Positions 12,017 to 21,277 of a DNA stretch of 64,000 nt are shown in pieces. Each line of letters opens with the position of its first letter. Positions within the stretch are counted from its first letter, which is position 1. Made by a program: the position numbers and the translations under genes. The notes under the pieces are model-generated. The model ran no database searches and was not told the origin of the DNA. It was given only the letters and a program-made list of their open reading frames with translations. Source of the DNA: Scatosoma sp045660265 (GTDB lineage Bacteria > Bacillota > Clostridia > Christensenellales > Borkfalkiaceae); NCBI GenBank assembly GCA_045660265.1, contig JAZRDM010000013.1:1-64000 (forward strand), given 5' to 3'.

Positions 12017-13243
12017 TTAAAATGCCCAATTTCCGTCTTTGAAAATTTGCACTTTTTTACCATCTTTCGTGATACCTACAATGGATAAATCTTTGGTACC
12101 AATCATAAAATCAACGTGAATCATACTATCGTTAATTCCGCGTTGTTTACACTCTTCATCCGTATAATTTTCAAAGCCTTTTAAACATTCGTTAAAGCCA
12201 TGCCCCACCGCTAAATGACAACTTGCGTTTTCATCAAACAACGTATTGTAGAATAAAATCCCCGAATTACTAATGGGAGAATCATAGGGGATAAGCGCCA
12301 CTTCGCCAAGCATGCCAGCACCTTCGTCCATAGACACCATTTGCTTTAACAATTCTTCGCCTTGTTCCGCTTTTACTTCAACCACTTTGCCGTTTTCAAA
12401 TTTCATAGAGAAATTGTCAATTAACTCTCCCATATACGAAAGCGGTTTGGAAGAATATACTATCCCTTCAATCGCCCCTGCTTTAGGAGAAGTAAATACT
12501 TCTTCCGTCGGGATATTCGGGTTAAACACTTTGCCAAACAACGTTTTTTCGTTGCCACCACAAAAAATACCATCTTCGTTAAGCTCGACTTTAAAATCCG
12601 TGCCGTTTGCGCTCTTGTATTCAAGATATTGCAAACCCAAGCCGTTCAAATACGCGCAACGAGCATCCAAGTCGGCGTTATGTTCTTCCCAAGCTTTTAT
12701 AGGGTCGTCGCCGTCCGCGCGCGAAGTATATAAAATTGCGTCCCACATCTTTTCAATAGCTTCGGTTTCCGATAAATTAGGGAACACTTTTTTTGCCCAC
12801 GCTGCGCCGGGCGCGGCTGCGATACACCATTGATGTCTGTTTTCAATCGCTTGGCGGAAAGGCTTGATAATGGGATACAGCGCGCGGCGTACTTTACTCA
12901 TCTTTTCTTGATCTACACCGTTCATCCCGTCAGGATCTTCCGATTCGATAAATAATCTGCATGCGTATTTTTCCGCTTTATATTCCCATTTTGCTTTTGC
13001 CCAAGGCTTCATTTCAGCCAGCGATTCGTACGTGCGGTAACACGAGCTTAATTTTTCAATGGGCTGATAAGACCATTCCATATACACTTCGCTTGCGCCT
13101 GCTTTATAACATTCTTCTACAACCATTGCAACAAATTTAGGTTGATCCAACCCCGCTGCAATAAATACAGATTGTCCTTCTTGTACGTTTAAGCCAACTC
13201 TCGCAATTAACTTCGCGTAGTTTTGCAATTGATTTTTATTCAT
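12017..13243 (-). CDS. M29-family metallo-aminopeptidase
   Basis: A 408-residue exopeptidase that removes N-terminal residues using two Co/Zn/Mn ions. Family metal ligands are visible: the first Glu in TEEVFTSP, Glu in GEVALIPYDSP, His in CHLAVGHGF, and the His and Asp in MIHVDFMIG. Length matches thermophilic aminopeptidases (AmpS/PepS). AGAAGGAGATAAT precedes the start. It lies between ansA and the CobW GTPases on the same strand, so peptide and amino acid catabolism and metal delivery share one unit. Confidence 0.95.
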   Translation of the reverse strand: MNKNQLQNYAKLIARVGLNVQEGQSVFIAAGLDQPKFVAMVVEECYKAGASEVYMEWSYQPIEKLSSCYRTYESLAEMKPWAKAKWEYKAEKYACRLFIESEDPDGMNGVDQEKMSKVRRALYPIIKPFRQAIENRHQWCIAAAPGAAWAKKVFPNLSETEAIEKMWDAILYTSRADGDDPIKAWEEHNADLDARCAYLNGLGLQYLEYKSANGTDFKVELNEDGIFCGGNEKTLFGKVFNPNIPTEEVFTSPKAGAIEGIVYSSKPLSYMGELIDNFSMKFENGKVVEVKAEQGEELLKQMVSMDEGAGMLGEVALIPYDSPISNSGILFYNTLFDENASCHLAVGHGFNECLKGFENYTDEECKQRGINDSMIHVDFMIGTKDLSIVGITKDGKKVQIFKDGNWAF

Positions 13244-13278
13244 ATTATCTCCTTCTATAAGAATTACTTATATTTATT

Positions 13279-14271
13279 TTATCCAATTAAATCAAAGTTT
13301 ACCGTTTTATAAAACAGCTCTCTAATTTTTTCGTCTTCGCTTGTTTGCCCTAATATCCACATCAATTTTGTTACGATACTTTCATAGGTCAAGGCGTAAC
13401 TTTCTAAAAGGTCGAACCTGTTTTTCAAACCTCTTCCCACTTGATAAACATTCATATCACTGCCTTCATGCTGTACCTGGGTGGTGATAATTAAAGTTTT
13501 CCCCTTTCCTTTCCAACTTTCGATAACATCATAAAAGCCGTAATATTCGCCTTCCGGTATACCGCCCGTACCATACCCAGATACAATAACAGCGTCGTTA
13601 TATTCGAAATATGCGTTAAGGATTTCCCCTTTCATACCAGGTGTTAAAGTTAACAGCCCCACCCTATCCTTGATGTCTAAATAGAACTCGGGCTCGGCTT
13701 GTTTAGGCGGAGATATATAAGATATAATTCTACCGTCGCGAATATTTGCAAGTACGGGGAAATCCATACTCTCAAAAGCGTTAAAACTTTTTGTACGAAT
13801 TTTTTTTGCACGCGTCCCTGCAATTACTTTGCCTTGGAAAACGATAACTACGTCCGACGCTACGTCTGAAGCTGCATATAAAAAACTATCCCTTAAGTTA
13901 ATTCTGCCGTCCGTATCCTCTTTGTCGATAGGCTTTTGCGAACCCGTCAATACAATAGGCTTAGGCGAATGTTGAATCATATAGGACAGCATTGCCGCGG
14001 TGTATGCCATCGTGTCCGTACCATGACAAATTACAAACCCGTCGTATTCGTCGTATTTTTCACGAATGGTAGCAGCTAATTTTACCCAATGCGCAGGCGT
14101 AACGTTCGTGCTGTCGATATTATAAATTTGCACGGAATCTGCTTGACAAAAGGTTTTTATTTCGGGTACGCAATCTAAAAGTCCGTTTGCCGAAAGCTCG
14201 GGGATAAGCCCCGCTTGTCCACTTTTTGAAGCAATTGTTCCGCCTGTTGCTATCAACAATATTTTCTTCAT
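13279..14271 (-). CDS. ansA: L-asparaginase, type I
   Basis: A 330-residue enzyme hydrolysing asparagine to aspartate and ammonia. The first catalytic Thr is in LIATGGTIAS near the N-terminus, and the second catalytic motif is CHGTDTMAYTAAML. No signal peptide is present, so it is cytoplasmic. An ATG six bases upstream (14277) is only three bases from the GGAG site, whereas 14271 has nine bases of spacing and begins MKKILLIATGG as relatives do. A near-consensus promoter lies immediately upstream and may drive the whole ansA-to-CobW group. Confidence 0.95.
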   Translation of the reverse strand: MKKILLIATGGTIASKSGQAGLIPELSANGLLDCVPEIKTFCQADSVQIYNIDSTNVTPAHWVKLAATIREKYDEYDGFVICHGTDTMAYTAAMLSYMIQHSPKPIVLTGSQKPIDKEDTDGRINLRDSFLYAASDVASDVVIVFQGKVIAGTRAKKIRTKSFNAFESMDFPVLANIRDGRIISYISPPKQAEPEFYLDIKDRVGLLTLTPGMKGEILNAYFEYNDAVIVSGYGTGGIPEGEYYGFYDVIESWKGKGKTLIITTQVQHEGSDMNVYQVGRGLKNRFDLLESYALTYESIVTKLMWILGQTSEDEKIRELFYKTVNFDLIG

Positions 14272-14305
14272 GCCCATTTTCTCCGATTATAACGTATATA
14301 CGTTT

Positions 14306-14334
14306 ATTATACCCCTTTTTTTCACGATAGTCAA
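14306..14334 (-). promoter_or_regulatory. Promoter for ansA
   Basis: Minus-strand TTGACT at 14329-14334 and TATAAT at 14306-14311, spacer 17 bases. Confidence 0.85.
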
Positions 14335-14412
14335 TATCCAAAAGGAACTTTTTTCTTTTTTTAATAAAAAAAGAAAAAAAATTGTTTTTCTTTCCATTTT
14401 TTAAACAAAAAA

Positions 14413-14434
14413 GGCTAACGTACTATCGTTAGCC
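14413..14434 (-). terminator. Terminator of the rnj-trmR-trhP operon
   Basis: GGCTAACG stem with its complement and a six-base loop, followed on the minus strand by a run of six T. It starts ten bases after the trhP stop codon. Confidence 0.85.
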
Positions 14435-14443
14435 CTCTTTCTT

Positions 14444-15652
14444 TTATACTTTTCGACGTAAATATCCGCCCGTAAGCAACGAGTAGGAACAAGGAATTTT
14501 ATAATGCGCTTGCACCAACTTTGCATCCTCTACTTCTTCGCCGTTTTCATCATAAATTTTATCTATTGGAAGTTCCTTTTTAAAATTTTCATCCCACGAT
14601 AAAACCTCTAATACGTCTCCCTTTTTGAAGCGATTTCGCATTTCTACCACTACGCAACCGCCTTCATAACCTAATACGTCTGCAATATAGACGTATTCGC
14701 CCTTCGATTGACTATCGTCATAATTGACCGTTTGCGCGTTTTTTCCAAGTGCATACGCTTGCGTATAAGCACGATGTGCAACGTTACAAAGTTCTTCTTG
14801 CGTTACAGAAATCTGTCCGCCATCCATATAACGTCTATAAGCATTGATAACCGTTGCTAAATAATATCCGCTCTTCATTCTCCCTTCGATTTTAAAGGAA
14901 CAAACACCTGCATCCGCAAGATCCTTTAAATGATTGGACATATTTAAATCTTTACTGTTTAAAATAAATGCGCCACGCTCATCTTCTTCCATCGGCATCC
15001 ATTCGCTTTTGCCATTTGTTGCGTTTAAGGCGCGTACTTCATAACGCCATCTGCATGATTGCACACATGCCCCGCGATTAGACGAGCGACCGTCTAAATA
15101 ATCCGAAAGCAAACAGCGTCCGCTGTACGAAATACACATTGCGCCGTGAACAAATGCTTCCAGCTCCATTTCGGGCACAAATTCGTGAATCTCCTTAATT
15201 TCAGCAATAGATAATTCACGAGCCAAAACAATACGAGAAACCCCCAACTCTTTCCAAAATTTAACCGAATATTTATTCGTCGTATTTGCTTGCGTGGATA
15301 AATGCAAACAAAGCTTGGGCGCGACTTTTTTTGCCAAATAAATAATTCCCGGATCACTAATAATTGCACCATCCACCCCGATTTGTTCAAGAAAAACCAA
15401 ATATTCTTCCAACTTTTCAAAATCGAAATTTCGAGCAAAAATATTTACCGTAACGTATAGTTTCTTGCCTTTTTCATGCGCAAGAGAAACGGCATTTTTT
15501 AATTCTTCATCCGTGAAATTATCCGCAAATGTACGTAAGGAAAAATTTTTCCCGCCAACGTATACGGCATCCGCTCCAAAGTTCAAAGCGGTTAAAAATT
15601 TTGCATAACTGCCCGCGGGCGCTAACAGCTCCGCTGTTATTTTTTCACTCAT
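14444..15652 (-). CDS. trhP: U32-family tRNA uridine-34 hydroxylation protein
   Basis: A 402-residue protein of the former peptidase U32 family. LLAPAGSYAKFLTALNFGADAVY opens the barrel, and the four-cysteine iron-sulfur site is visible as CISYSGRCLLSDYLDGR and NRGACVQSCRW. In Bacillus subtilis and E. coli this family (TrhP, with RlhA as a relative) hydroxylates U34 of tRNA to ho5U. The partner here supports that assignment: it overlaps trmR by eight bases, the same pairing as the yrrM-yrrN-yrrO cluster of Bacillus. Bacillus has two U32 paralogs side by side, but only one is present here. Confidence 0.9.
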   Translation of the reverse strand: MSEKITAELLAPAGSYAKFLTALNFGADAVYVGGKNFSLRTFADNFTDEELKNAVSLAHEKGKKLYVTVNIFARNFDFEKLEEYLVFLEQIGVDGAIISDPGIIYLAKKVAPKLCLHLSTQANTTNKYSVKFWKELGVSRIVLARELSIAEIKEIHEFVPEMELEAFVHGAMCISYSGRCLLSDYLDGRSSNRGACVQSCRWRYEVRALNATNGKSEWMPMEEDERGAFILNSKDLNMSNHLKDLADAGVCSFKIEGRMKSGYYLATVINAYRRYMDGGQISVTQEELCNVAHRAYTQAYALGKNAQTVNYDDSQSKGEYVYIADVLGYEGGCVVVEMRNRFKKGDVLEVLSWDENFKKELPIDKIYDENGEEVEDAKLVQAHYKIPCSYSLLTGGYLRRKV

Positions 15653-16283
15653 TTACTTTTCCTCCTGCCGTATAAACGGAAATTGCCACACCGTCGCCAA
15701 CATTTAAAACAGATGTGATAAAATCTTTATCTGCAGTTAAAGTTTCTAAATAAGACTGAATTTTGACTACAATAGATTTACGCTTTTGCGGAGTTTCTTC
15801 CTCACCGCTAACCCAGCCAAACAATAATACATCATCTGAAAATAAGATTGCACCTTGTTTCATTAAGCGTTTTAAATCGAATAAATATTTCTCATACTGC
15901 GCTTTCGGTCCATCTAAAAAAACAAAATCGTACTCGCCATCCATCATAGATAAAATCTCACCCGCATCACCCAGGTATGCGTTGACGGACTTTTCAATGC
16001 CTAAATTTTTAAAGTTTTGTTTCGCCTCGTTGTAGCGTTCTTCCTCTAATTCAATCGTAGTAATTTTAGCCTCTGGGCAAGCAAAAAGCATTGCTGAAGC
16101 ACTTAATCCTACTGCCGTACCAATTTCTAAAATATGCTTGGGTTGGCACGCTTTTAACATAACCAAAAGATACTGCAACGTTTCATCATCCGCAACCGGA
16201 ATACCGCGCTTTAATGCATCAGCCCTAAGCGCAGAAATCCGTTCGTCAATATTAAGTTTTACAAGCGACGCGGTATATTTCAT
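15645..16283 (-). CDS. trmR: tRNA 5-hydroxyuridine methyltransferase TrmR
   Basis: A 212-residue class I O-methyltransferase of the catechol-OMT-like group. The SAM-binding motif is ILEIGTAVGLSASAML near residue 55, with TTIELEEERYNEAK and the acidic DFVFLDGPKAQY metal/substrate site following. Bacillus TrmR (YrrM) converts ho5U34 to mo5U34 in tRNA. The adjacent overlapping U32 gene supplies the hydroxylated substrate, so the pair reconstructs mo5U wobble modification. Without that neighbour it could only be called a generic O-methyltransferase. Confidence 0.9.
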   Translation of the reverse strand: MKYTASLVKLNIDERISALRADALKRGIPVADDETLQYLLVMLKACQPKHILEIGTAVGLSASAMLFACPEAKITTIELEEERYNEAKQNFKNLGIEKSVNAYLGDAGEILSMMDGEYDFVFLDGPKAQYEKYLFDLKRLMKQGAILFSDDVLLFGWVSGEEETPQKRKSIVVKIQSYLETLTADKDFITSVLNVGDGVAISVYTAGGKVNE

Positions 16284-16299
16284 AACTTTCCTTTTGTTT

Positions 16300-18411
16300 T
16301 TACACGTCCATAATCGCCACTACAATTAAAGGCGATTGTTTGGTTTTCTTAAGTAAATAATTTCTAACAGCTTTTTTAATAACAGCTATCAGTTCGTTTT
16401 TGCTACCCCATTGATAATTGTAGCCTTCCACTGCGCGAACGACAACATCTTTTACGTCTTCTTCCGTTACCGTGTTTTCGCCAAATACAAAACCTTTGGG
16501 TACAATTACAGGAGCGTTGATAACATAATTGCCCGTTACTGCTAATGCAATGGTAAACATCCCCTCCGACGACATGCGCAAACGGTCTTTCATAACCTCG
16601 CTTGTGCCGTAATCTTCAAAGCCTTCGCCGTCGATTAGTCTCGTACCTGCCTGGATGCTTTCACCAAATTTCATGGAAGCTTCGGTAAGTTCTACGCAGT
16701 TTCCTACCTCTGTAATTAAAATATTATGCGTAGGCATCCCTAAGCCTTCTGCGAGTTGCGCATGCCGTTTTAAATGACGATATTCGCCGTGCACGGGAAT
16801 GAAAAATTTAGGTTTCAACAAGGAATGTAAAATTTTATGTTCCTCTTGACAAGCATGTCCGGAAACGTGAATTTTTTCTAAGCTTTCATAGATTACACGC
16901 GCGCCTCTCTTGTATAAGTTATTGATAACGCGGTAAATCATTTTTTCGTTTCCTGGGATAGGATTCGCTGAAATGATAATCGTATCGTTTTCCCCTACGG
17001 TTACTCTATTAAATTCTCCAGCAGCCATACGTGTCAACGCACTCATTGGCTCGCCTTGCGAACCCGTTGAAACAATTAAAAGCTCGCCGTCGAACATGTT
17101 TTTTGTTTTTTCAATATCCACCAAAATGCCTTCGGGGATTTTTAATTCGCCAATCTTCACCGCAGCGTCTACAACTTTGAACATACTTCTACCCGACAAC
17201 GCTACTTTACGGCGGTATTTAACAGCTAAATCAATGATTTGTTGCAAACGGTGTACGTTTGAGGCAAACGTTGCAATAATCATTCTTCTTGTCATATTTT
17301 CCGAAAAAAGATGATCTAACGTCGTACCGACAACCGTTTCACTCATAGTATAGCCAATACGCTCGATATTCGTCGACTCAGCCATATACAGCAATACGCC
17401 TTCTTTGCCCAATTCGGCAATTCTTTTTAAATCAATCGCTTCTCCTGCTACGGGTGTTAAGTCAATTTTAAAATCGCCGCTATGATAAATTAAGCCGTTT
17501 GGCGTGCGAATTGCCAACGCACAAGCACCCGAAATCGAATGATTTACATTGACAAACTCCACCTCAAATACACCTAGTTTAATTCTATCCCCAGGCGAAA
17601 CAACTCGTTGCGTGGTATTTTGCAATTTATGCTCTTGCAGCTTATTATCCGCGAGCATAAGAGTAAGTTTTGTACCATAAACAGCCGTATTTAAATTGAT
17701 TTCTTTGAGTAAATACGGCAAGCCGCCGATATGGTCTTCGTGCCCATGCGTCAACAAAACACCCCTAATTTTATCCTTATTTTGAACCAAATAACTGATA
17801 TCCGGCACAACACAATCGATACCAGGCATGTCTTCTACATTGGGGAAAGTAAGCCCAGCGTCAATAACGATAATATCGTTACCATACTCAATCGCCGTCA
17901 TATTTTTACCGATTTCGCCCACACCGCCAAGGAAAAGAATTTTAACCGTTTTCTTTTTCTTGTCCGATTTTACTTTTTTAGAGGGCGATTCGATTTTCTT
18001 AACCAATTCACTTTCCAAGAGAATATTTTTTTCCATCCCCACTTCTTTAGGAATTTTAAGCATTTTCTTTGTGTTTCCGCCTTGCTTTGTTTTAACTTTT
18101 TGCGAAACAGCTTGCTTTTCTGCCGCTATATTCCCTTTTCTTTTCGGCGTAGATTTTCCTTTTGCCGATTTTTCTATCCACTTCTCTTCTTTATGTTCGG
18201 ACGTTTTTTTAGGGGTGTGTTTTGCACGTTTTTTCAACGCCGTCGTTTCATTATGCGAAACTTCTTTTTCAATGGAAAAGTTCATAGCCGTACCCATACC
18301 TGTCCCCATTTTTAACTTACGCTTCGGCTGTTTTTCTTTGGCAGGCAATTTTAAATTTTCTTTTCCTTTGTTCGTCTTTTCTTGCTTATTTTGTTGTCCT
18401 TTATTTGCCAC
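16300..18411 (-). CDS. rnj: Ribonuclease J with long basic N-terminal extension
   Basis: A 703-residue protein. The metallo-beta-lactamase/beta-CASP core begins near residue 153 (KILFLGGVGEIGKNMTAIEYG) and includes the zinc motif LTHGHEDHIGGLP, SGDFKID, STGSQGEPMSAL and VHGEYRH. It is the main 5'-3' exonuclease and endonuclease for mRNA decay in Firmicutes. About 150 residues of Lys-rich, low-complexity sequence precede the core, far longer than in Bacillus RNase J1. The start is GTG with AAGGAG 11 bases upstream; internal ATG codons near residues 35 or 125 remain possible, but no better site supports them. First gene of the rnj-trmR-trhP operon. Confidence 0.95.
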   Translation of the reverse strand: MANKGQQNKQEKTNKGKENLKLPAKEKQPKRKLKMGTGMGTAMNFSIEKEVSHNETTALKKRAKHTPKKTSEHKEEKWIEKSAKGKSTPKRKGNIAAEKQAVSQKVKTKQGGNTKKMLKIPKEVGMEKNILLESELVKKIESPSKKVKSDKKKKTVKILFLGGVGEIGKNMTAIEYGNDIIVIDAGLTFPNVEDMPGIDCVVPDISYLVQNKDKIRGVLLTHGHEDHIGGLPYLLKEINLNTAVYGTKLTLMLADNKLQEHKLQNTTQRVVSPGDRIKLGVFEVEFVNVNHSISGACALAIRTPNGLIYHSGDFKIDLTPVAGEAIDLKRIAELGKEGVLLYMAESTNIERIGYTMSETVVGTTLDHLFSENMTRRMIIATFASNVHRLQQIIDLAVKYRRKVALSGRSMFKVVDAAVKIGELKIPEGILVDIEKTKNMFDGELLIVSTGSQGEPMSALTRMAAGEFNRVTVGENDTIIISANPIPGNEKMIYRVINNLYKRGARVIYESLEKIHVSGHACQEEHKILHSLLKPKFFIPVHGEYRHLKRHAQLAEGLGMPTHNILITEVGNCVELTEASMKFGESIQAGTRLIDGEGFEDYGTSEVMKDRLRMSSEGMFTIALAVTGNYVINAPVIVPKGFVFGENTVTEEDVKDVVVRAVEGYNYQWGSKNELIAVIKKAVRNYLLKKTKQSPLIVVAIMDV

Positions 18412-18447
18412 TTCTTTGTATTCTCCTTCCCATAAAAGAGTTTCAAC

Positions 18448-18462
18448 GCATACATGGTATGC
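18448..18462. promoter_or_regulatory. Palindrome upstream of rnj
   Basis: GCATAC-ATG-GTATGC, a perfect 15-base palindrome about 40 bases before the rnj GTG, within the expected promoter/leader. It could be an operator or RNA hairpin. I could not place a convincing promoter beside it. Confidence 0.35.
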
Positions 18463-18527
18463 TTATTCTCTTTTTTAGGTAATCTTTTTGCTGTTTTGCT
18501 TCCCCTTCATTTTTTCTTTTTAAAAAT

Positions 18528-18564
18528 ATGAGGGCCGAAAATTTATTCAATCATCAGCCCTCAT
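18528..18564 (-). terminator. Terminator of the repeat-protein gene
   Basis: An eight-base stem (ATGAGGGC with its complement) with a 21-base loop, followed on the minus strand by ATTTTTAAAAAG. The large loop and short T-run make it weaker than others here. Confidence 0.6.
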
Positions 18565-18594
18565 TCGTGTTATTTTAATGTTTGACAGACAAGA

Positions 18595-20979
18595 TTATTC
18601 TTCGTCCTTTTTGAAATCGAGATCAACTTTCTTTTCTTTCGTTTCTTTAATCAAGCCTTCGTTTAAAAGTTCTTGCGTGGTCTTATAACCAAATTTTTCC
18701 GCATAATCGACTTCTACGAAATTATTTTCTTTTTCTGTTCCAAGTTTTTCCGCTAAAGCAGCAATCAAGCGAAGTACTTTCTTAGCCGCCGTTTCGCTCA
18801 TAACCTTAACCTTGAACGGCGTGCTTTCGTATGCCTTTTGATCGCCAACGTCTTTTTGGTGATATACCGTCGTCTTAAACTCAGGATCATTGGGATCAAG
18901 AGCCAAATAGAAGAAGAGTGTCTTACCGCAAATATTCGCTTTTGCAATCGTTTCTCTACCAAAATTAAATCTATCACCGTGCCAGCTGATATTCGAGTTA
19001 ATTCTCTTATAAGATACTAATTCGTTTTTAACCTTGCTGTAATAGTATTTTACTTCATCCGCACTTTGCGACATCTTCGCTTCAAAGCTTCTCTTTAAAC
19101 GAATAACTAAGCCCGTTTCTGCATCCACCAACTGTCCGTCAACTTCTTTATAGACAGGTGCATGAGCTTCTGCTACAGCAATTTCTTCTTGAACAGGTTC
19201 TTCTACGGTGTCTTGAACAGGTTCTTCAGCAGTTTCTTCAACTACTTCTTCTTGAACAGGTTCTTCTACGACGTCTTGAACAAGTTCTTCAACAACCTCT
19301 TCGGCAATTGCTTCTTGTTCGTTACATTCGCATACTTTTTCAGCAAGCGCGCTAAGATTTAAAGCTTCAGAAACGCCTTCCGCAATCGCTTGATATCCCT
19401 CTTCGTCGATTTGTACAGTATAGGATACGGGTACATCATCCTTACCAAGCTTATCTTCTACGATTTCAGCAATACGGTCATAGTTGATAGGATCAGGAAT
19501 AATTTGAGCAGCTGCAGCCGCTTGACATACTTTATCATAGTCGATATTTTCTGTTTGTTCAGCCATCTTTTCAGAAACCATAGTTACAATCTTATCGTAA
19601 TCAATGTTTTCCGTTTGTTCAGCCATCTTTTCACAAACCATAGCCACGATCTTGTCGTAATCGATACTTTCAGGTTGTTCAATAGGAGGCATTTTTTCAA
19701 GAACGGTATCTGCAATGCGGTTATAATCAACTTCTTCAGGTTGAGGAATAACGGGTGCTGGTACTTTTTCAGCAACCCTATCAGCCAAGTCTTCCAACCC
19801 AAGTGCTTGCGATACGCCGTCTGCAATTTCTTTCACGCCGTCTTGATCGATAACCACGTCGTATGTAGATTCATCTTCCACCGCCAACATCTTTGCCGTA
19901 ACCATTTCAGCAAGCGTTTCATAATCAACAGGCTCGGGTTCAACGGGAGCAGGCATTTTAGAAACGATAAGGTCGGACAAGCGTTCATAATCGATTGCTT
20001 CAGGTTGAGGCAGTGCAATTTTTTCTGCAACTGCGTTTGCTAATGCATCAATATCCAAAGCCGAAAGCGCTTTTGCAACAGCTGCTTCTATCGTAACGGC
20101 AATACTTTCTTCGTTAATAACCGATTCGCTCTTTACACAGCTTGCAGCCGATACAAACGCTTCTTCTACACGACGATAATCGAATTTTTCAGGATAAGGT
20201 AAAGATTCGACAACCTTTTCTGCTGCACCGTAAATAATTTTATCGTAGTCGATTTCAACGGGAGCAGGAGGTGCTGCTACAACTTCCGTCTTCGGCATAA
20301 CATCTACAACTTTTTCAACGACTTCGTCAACGATACGCGCATAATCGATATTTTCAGGCGTAGGAATCGAAGCAATCGCATCTAAAACTTGTTGCGAATG
20401 TGCTGCTACGCTCGATTCTGCTTTTTCCGCTACCGTTTCCGCAATTTTATCGTAATCAACTTCTTCTTGTTGAGGCAAAGAAGCAATTACCTTATCTTTT
20501 ACGGATTCTGCTAAAGCTTCCGTATCGATAGGATCAGCAGGCGTAAGCTTTTCGTTTAATTCTTCAATCGCTTTTTCAATCGATTCGAGAAGGGCCATTT
20601 TCCCGTCGATAGTATCCAGCTTTTGAATTACTTCATCCGAAAGCAACGTGGACAGCTTTTCGTAAATGGTTTGATTTTGCAAATAGCTGTATTTTACTTC
20701 TTGCGCTACTGATTTCGCCGATTTCTCGCTTGCAGCAAGCGTCTCAGCCGCGTCTTTTTGCATAGACTGATACAAAGAACTTGCTTGCATAGAAGAATAC
20801 TTCATTTCATTGACAATTTCTCTTTTTACCCTTTGCAAGTCGTAAGACAACCAGCTATACAAAGCATCAATTTTTGTAGCTGTGTTGGGCGCCGCTTGTT
20901 GAGGAGCAGGCGCGGTAGTTACGGGCTGTCTGTTTACAGGCGCGCCTTGATACTGCCACTGATTTCTGTTGTTGTCCAT
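18595..20979 (-). CDS. Acidic repeat protein with conserved Firmicutes C-terminal domain
   Basis: A 794-residue protein of unknown function. After a Gln/Pro-rich N-terminus and a helical segment (about residues 35-150), some twelve copies of a roughly 20-residue motif follow, each starting I/V-D-Y-D/E-K/R-I/L and containing a V-x-x-K-M turn. Two related inserts (VVIDQDGVKEIADGVSQALG and VQIDEEGYQAIAEGVSEALN) interrupt them. A Glu/Val-rich stretch (EEPVQEEVVEE-like, about 575-620) leads to a C-terminal domain beginning RLKRSFEAKMSQS and continuing KNELVSYKRINSNISWHGDRFNFG and GKTLFFYLALD; I know that domain from many uncharacterised Firmicutes proteins. No signal peptide or membrane segment is visible. 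Possibly a cytoplasmic scaffold (inference). Confidence 0.85.
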   Translation of the reverse strand: MDNNRNQWQYQGAPVNRQPVTTAPAPQQAAPNTATKIDALYSWLSYDLQRVKREIVNEMKYSSMQASSLYQSMQKDAAETLAASEKSAKSVAQEVKYSYLQNQTIYEKLSTLLSDEVIQKLDTIDGKMALLESIEKAIEELNEKLTPADPIDTEALAESVKDKVIASLPQQEEVDYDKIAETVAEKAESSVAAHSQQVLDAIASIPTPENIDYARIVDEVVEKVVDVMPKTEVVAAPPAPVEIDYDKIIYGAAEKVVESLPYPEKFDYRRVEEAFVSAASCVKSESVINEESIAVTIEAAVAKALSALDIDALANAVAEKIALPQPEAIDYERLSDLIVSKMPAPVEPEPVDYETLAEMVTAKMLAVEDESTYDVVIDQDGVKEIADGVSQALGLEDLADRVAEKVPAPVIPQPEEVDYNRIADTVLEKMPPIEQPESIDYDKIVAMVCEKMAEQTENIDYDKIVTMVSEKMAEQTENIDYDKVCQAAAAAQIIPDPINYDRIAEIVEDKLGKDDVPVSYTVQIDEEGYQAIAEGVSEALNLSALAEKVCECNEQEAIAEEVVEELVQDVVEEPVQEEVVEETAEEPVQDTVEEPVQEEIAVAEAHAPVYKEVDGQLVDAETGLVIRLKRSFEAKMSQSADEVKYYYSKVKNELVSYKRINSNISWHGDRFNFGRETIAKANICGKTLFFYLALDPNDPEFKTTVYHQKDVGDQKAYESTPFKVKVMSETAAKKVLRLIAALAEKLGTEKENNFVEVDYAEKFGYKTTQELLNEGLIKETKEKKVDLDFKKDEE
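19440..20480 (-). repeat. Degenerate coding repeats with I/V-D-Y motif
   Basis: About twelve units of 57 to 69 bases. The two at about 19545-19665 are nearly identical over 60 bases (both encode IDYDKIV..MV.EKMAEQTEN). Unit spacing stays in multiples of three, so this is a protein repeat, not a CRISPR. Confidence 0.85.
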
Positions 20980-21098
20980 AATAACACCTCGATTTTCTCG
21001 TTTGTTTACGATAAAATTTTTACAAACTAAATTATTTTTGCGTTGTTTTTAGAGAAAAAAATCTCTCAAGGAAGCAAATAATGCTCTATTTCTTATAC

Positions 21099-21127
21099 AT
21101 TATAACACATCTTTATCGTGCGGTCAA
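21099..21127 (-). promoter_or_regulatory. Promoter for the repeat-protein gene
   Basis: Minus-strand TTGACC at 21122-21127 and TATAAT at 21099-21104, spacer 17, about 115 bases upstream of the start. Confidence 0.85.
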
Positions 21128-21138
21128 GAGTTTTACAA

Positions 21139-21168
21139 AAAAAAATCGCCGTTTTCGGCAATTTTTTT
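21139..21168 (-). terminator. Terminator downstream of spoIVA and the 32-residue gene
   Basis: TTGCCG-AAAA-CGGCGA on the minus strand with A-rich and T-rich flanks extending the stem. It lies about 110 bases beyond the last stop codon. Confidence 0.7.
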
Positions 21169-21277
21169 TACATTTTTTCACATTCAACGCGGACACGGTA
21201 GCACTCTTTTCTAATAACTACCCATTATTGCACCCATACGTTTTTCGACAAATATAACAATGTTTTTTAATAAAAAA

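Noticed and set aside
17731..18478. Plus-strand frames opposite the rnj N-terminus
   Set aside because: Low-complexity Phe/Arg-rich translations caused by Lys-rich codons on the coding strand; no start signals.
19390..20043. Plus-strand frame opposite the repeat protein
   Set aside because: Shadow of the repeated codons; composition is implausible for a protein and there is no ribosome binding site.
19440..20480. Regularly spaced DNA repeats resembling a CRISPR array
   Set aside because: Units vary in length in multiples of three, keep a reading frame and have no constant repeat with unique spacers.
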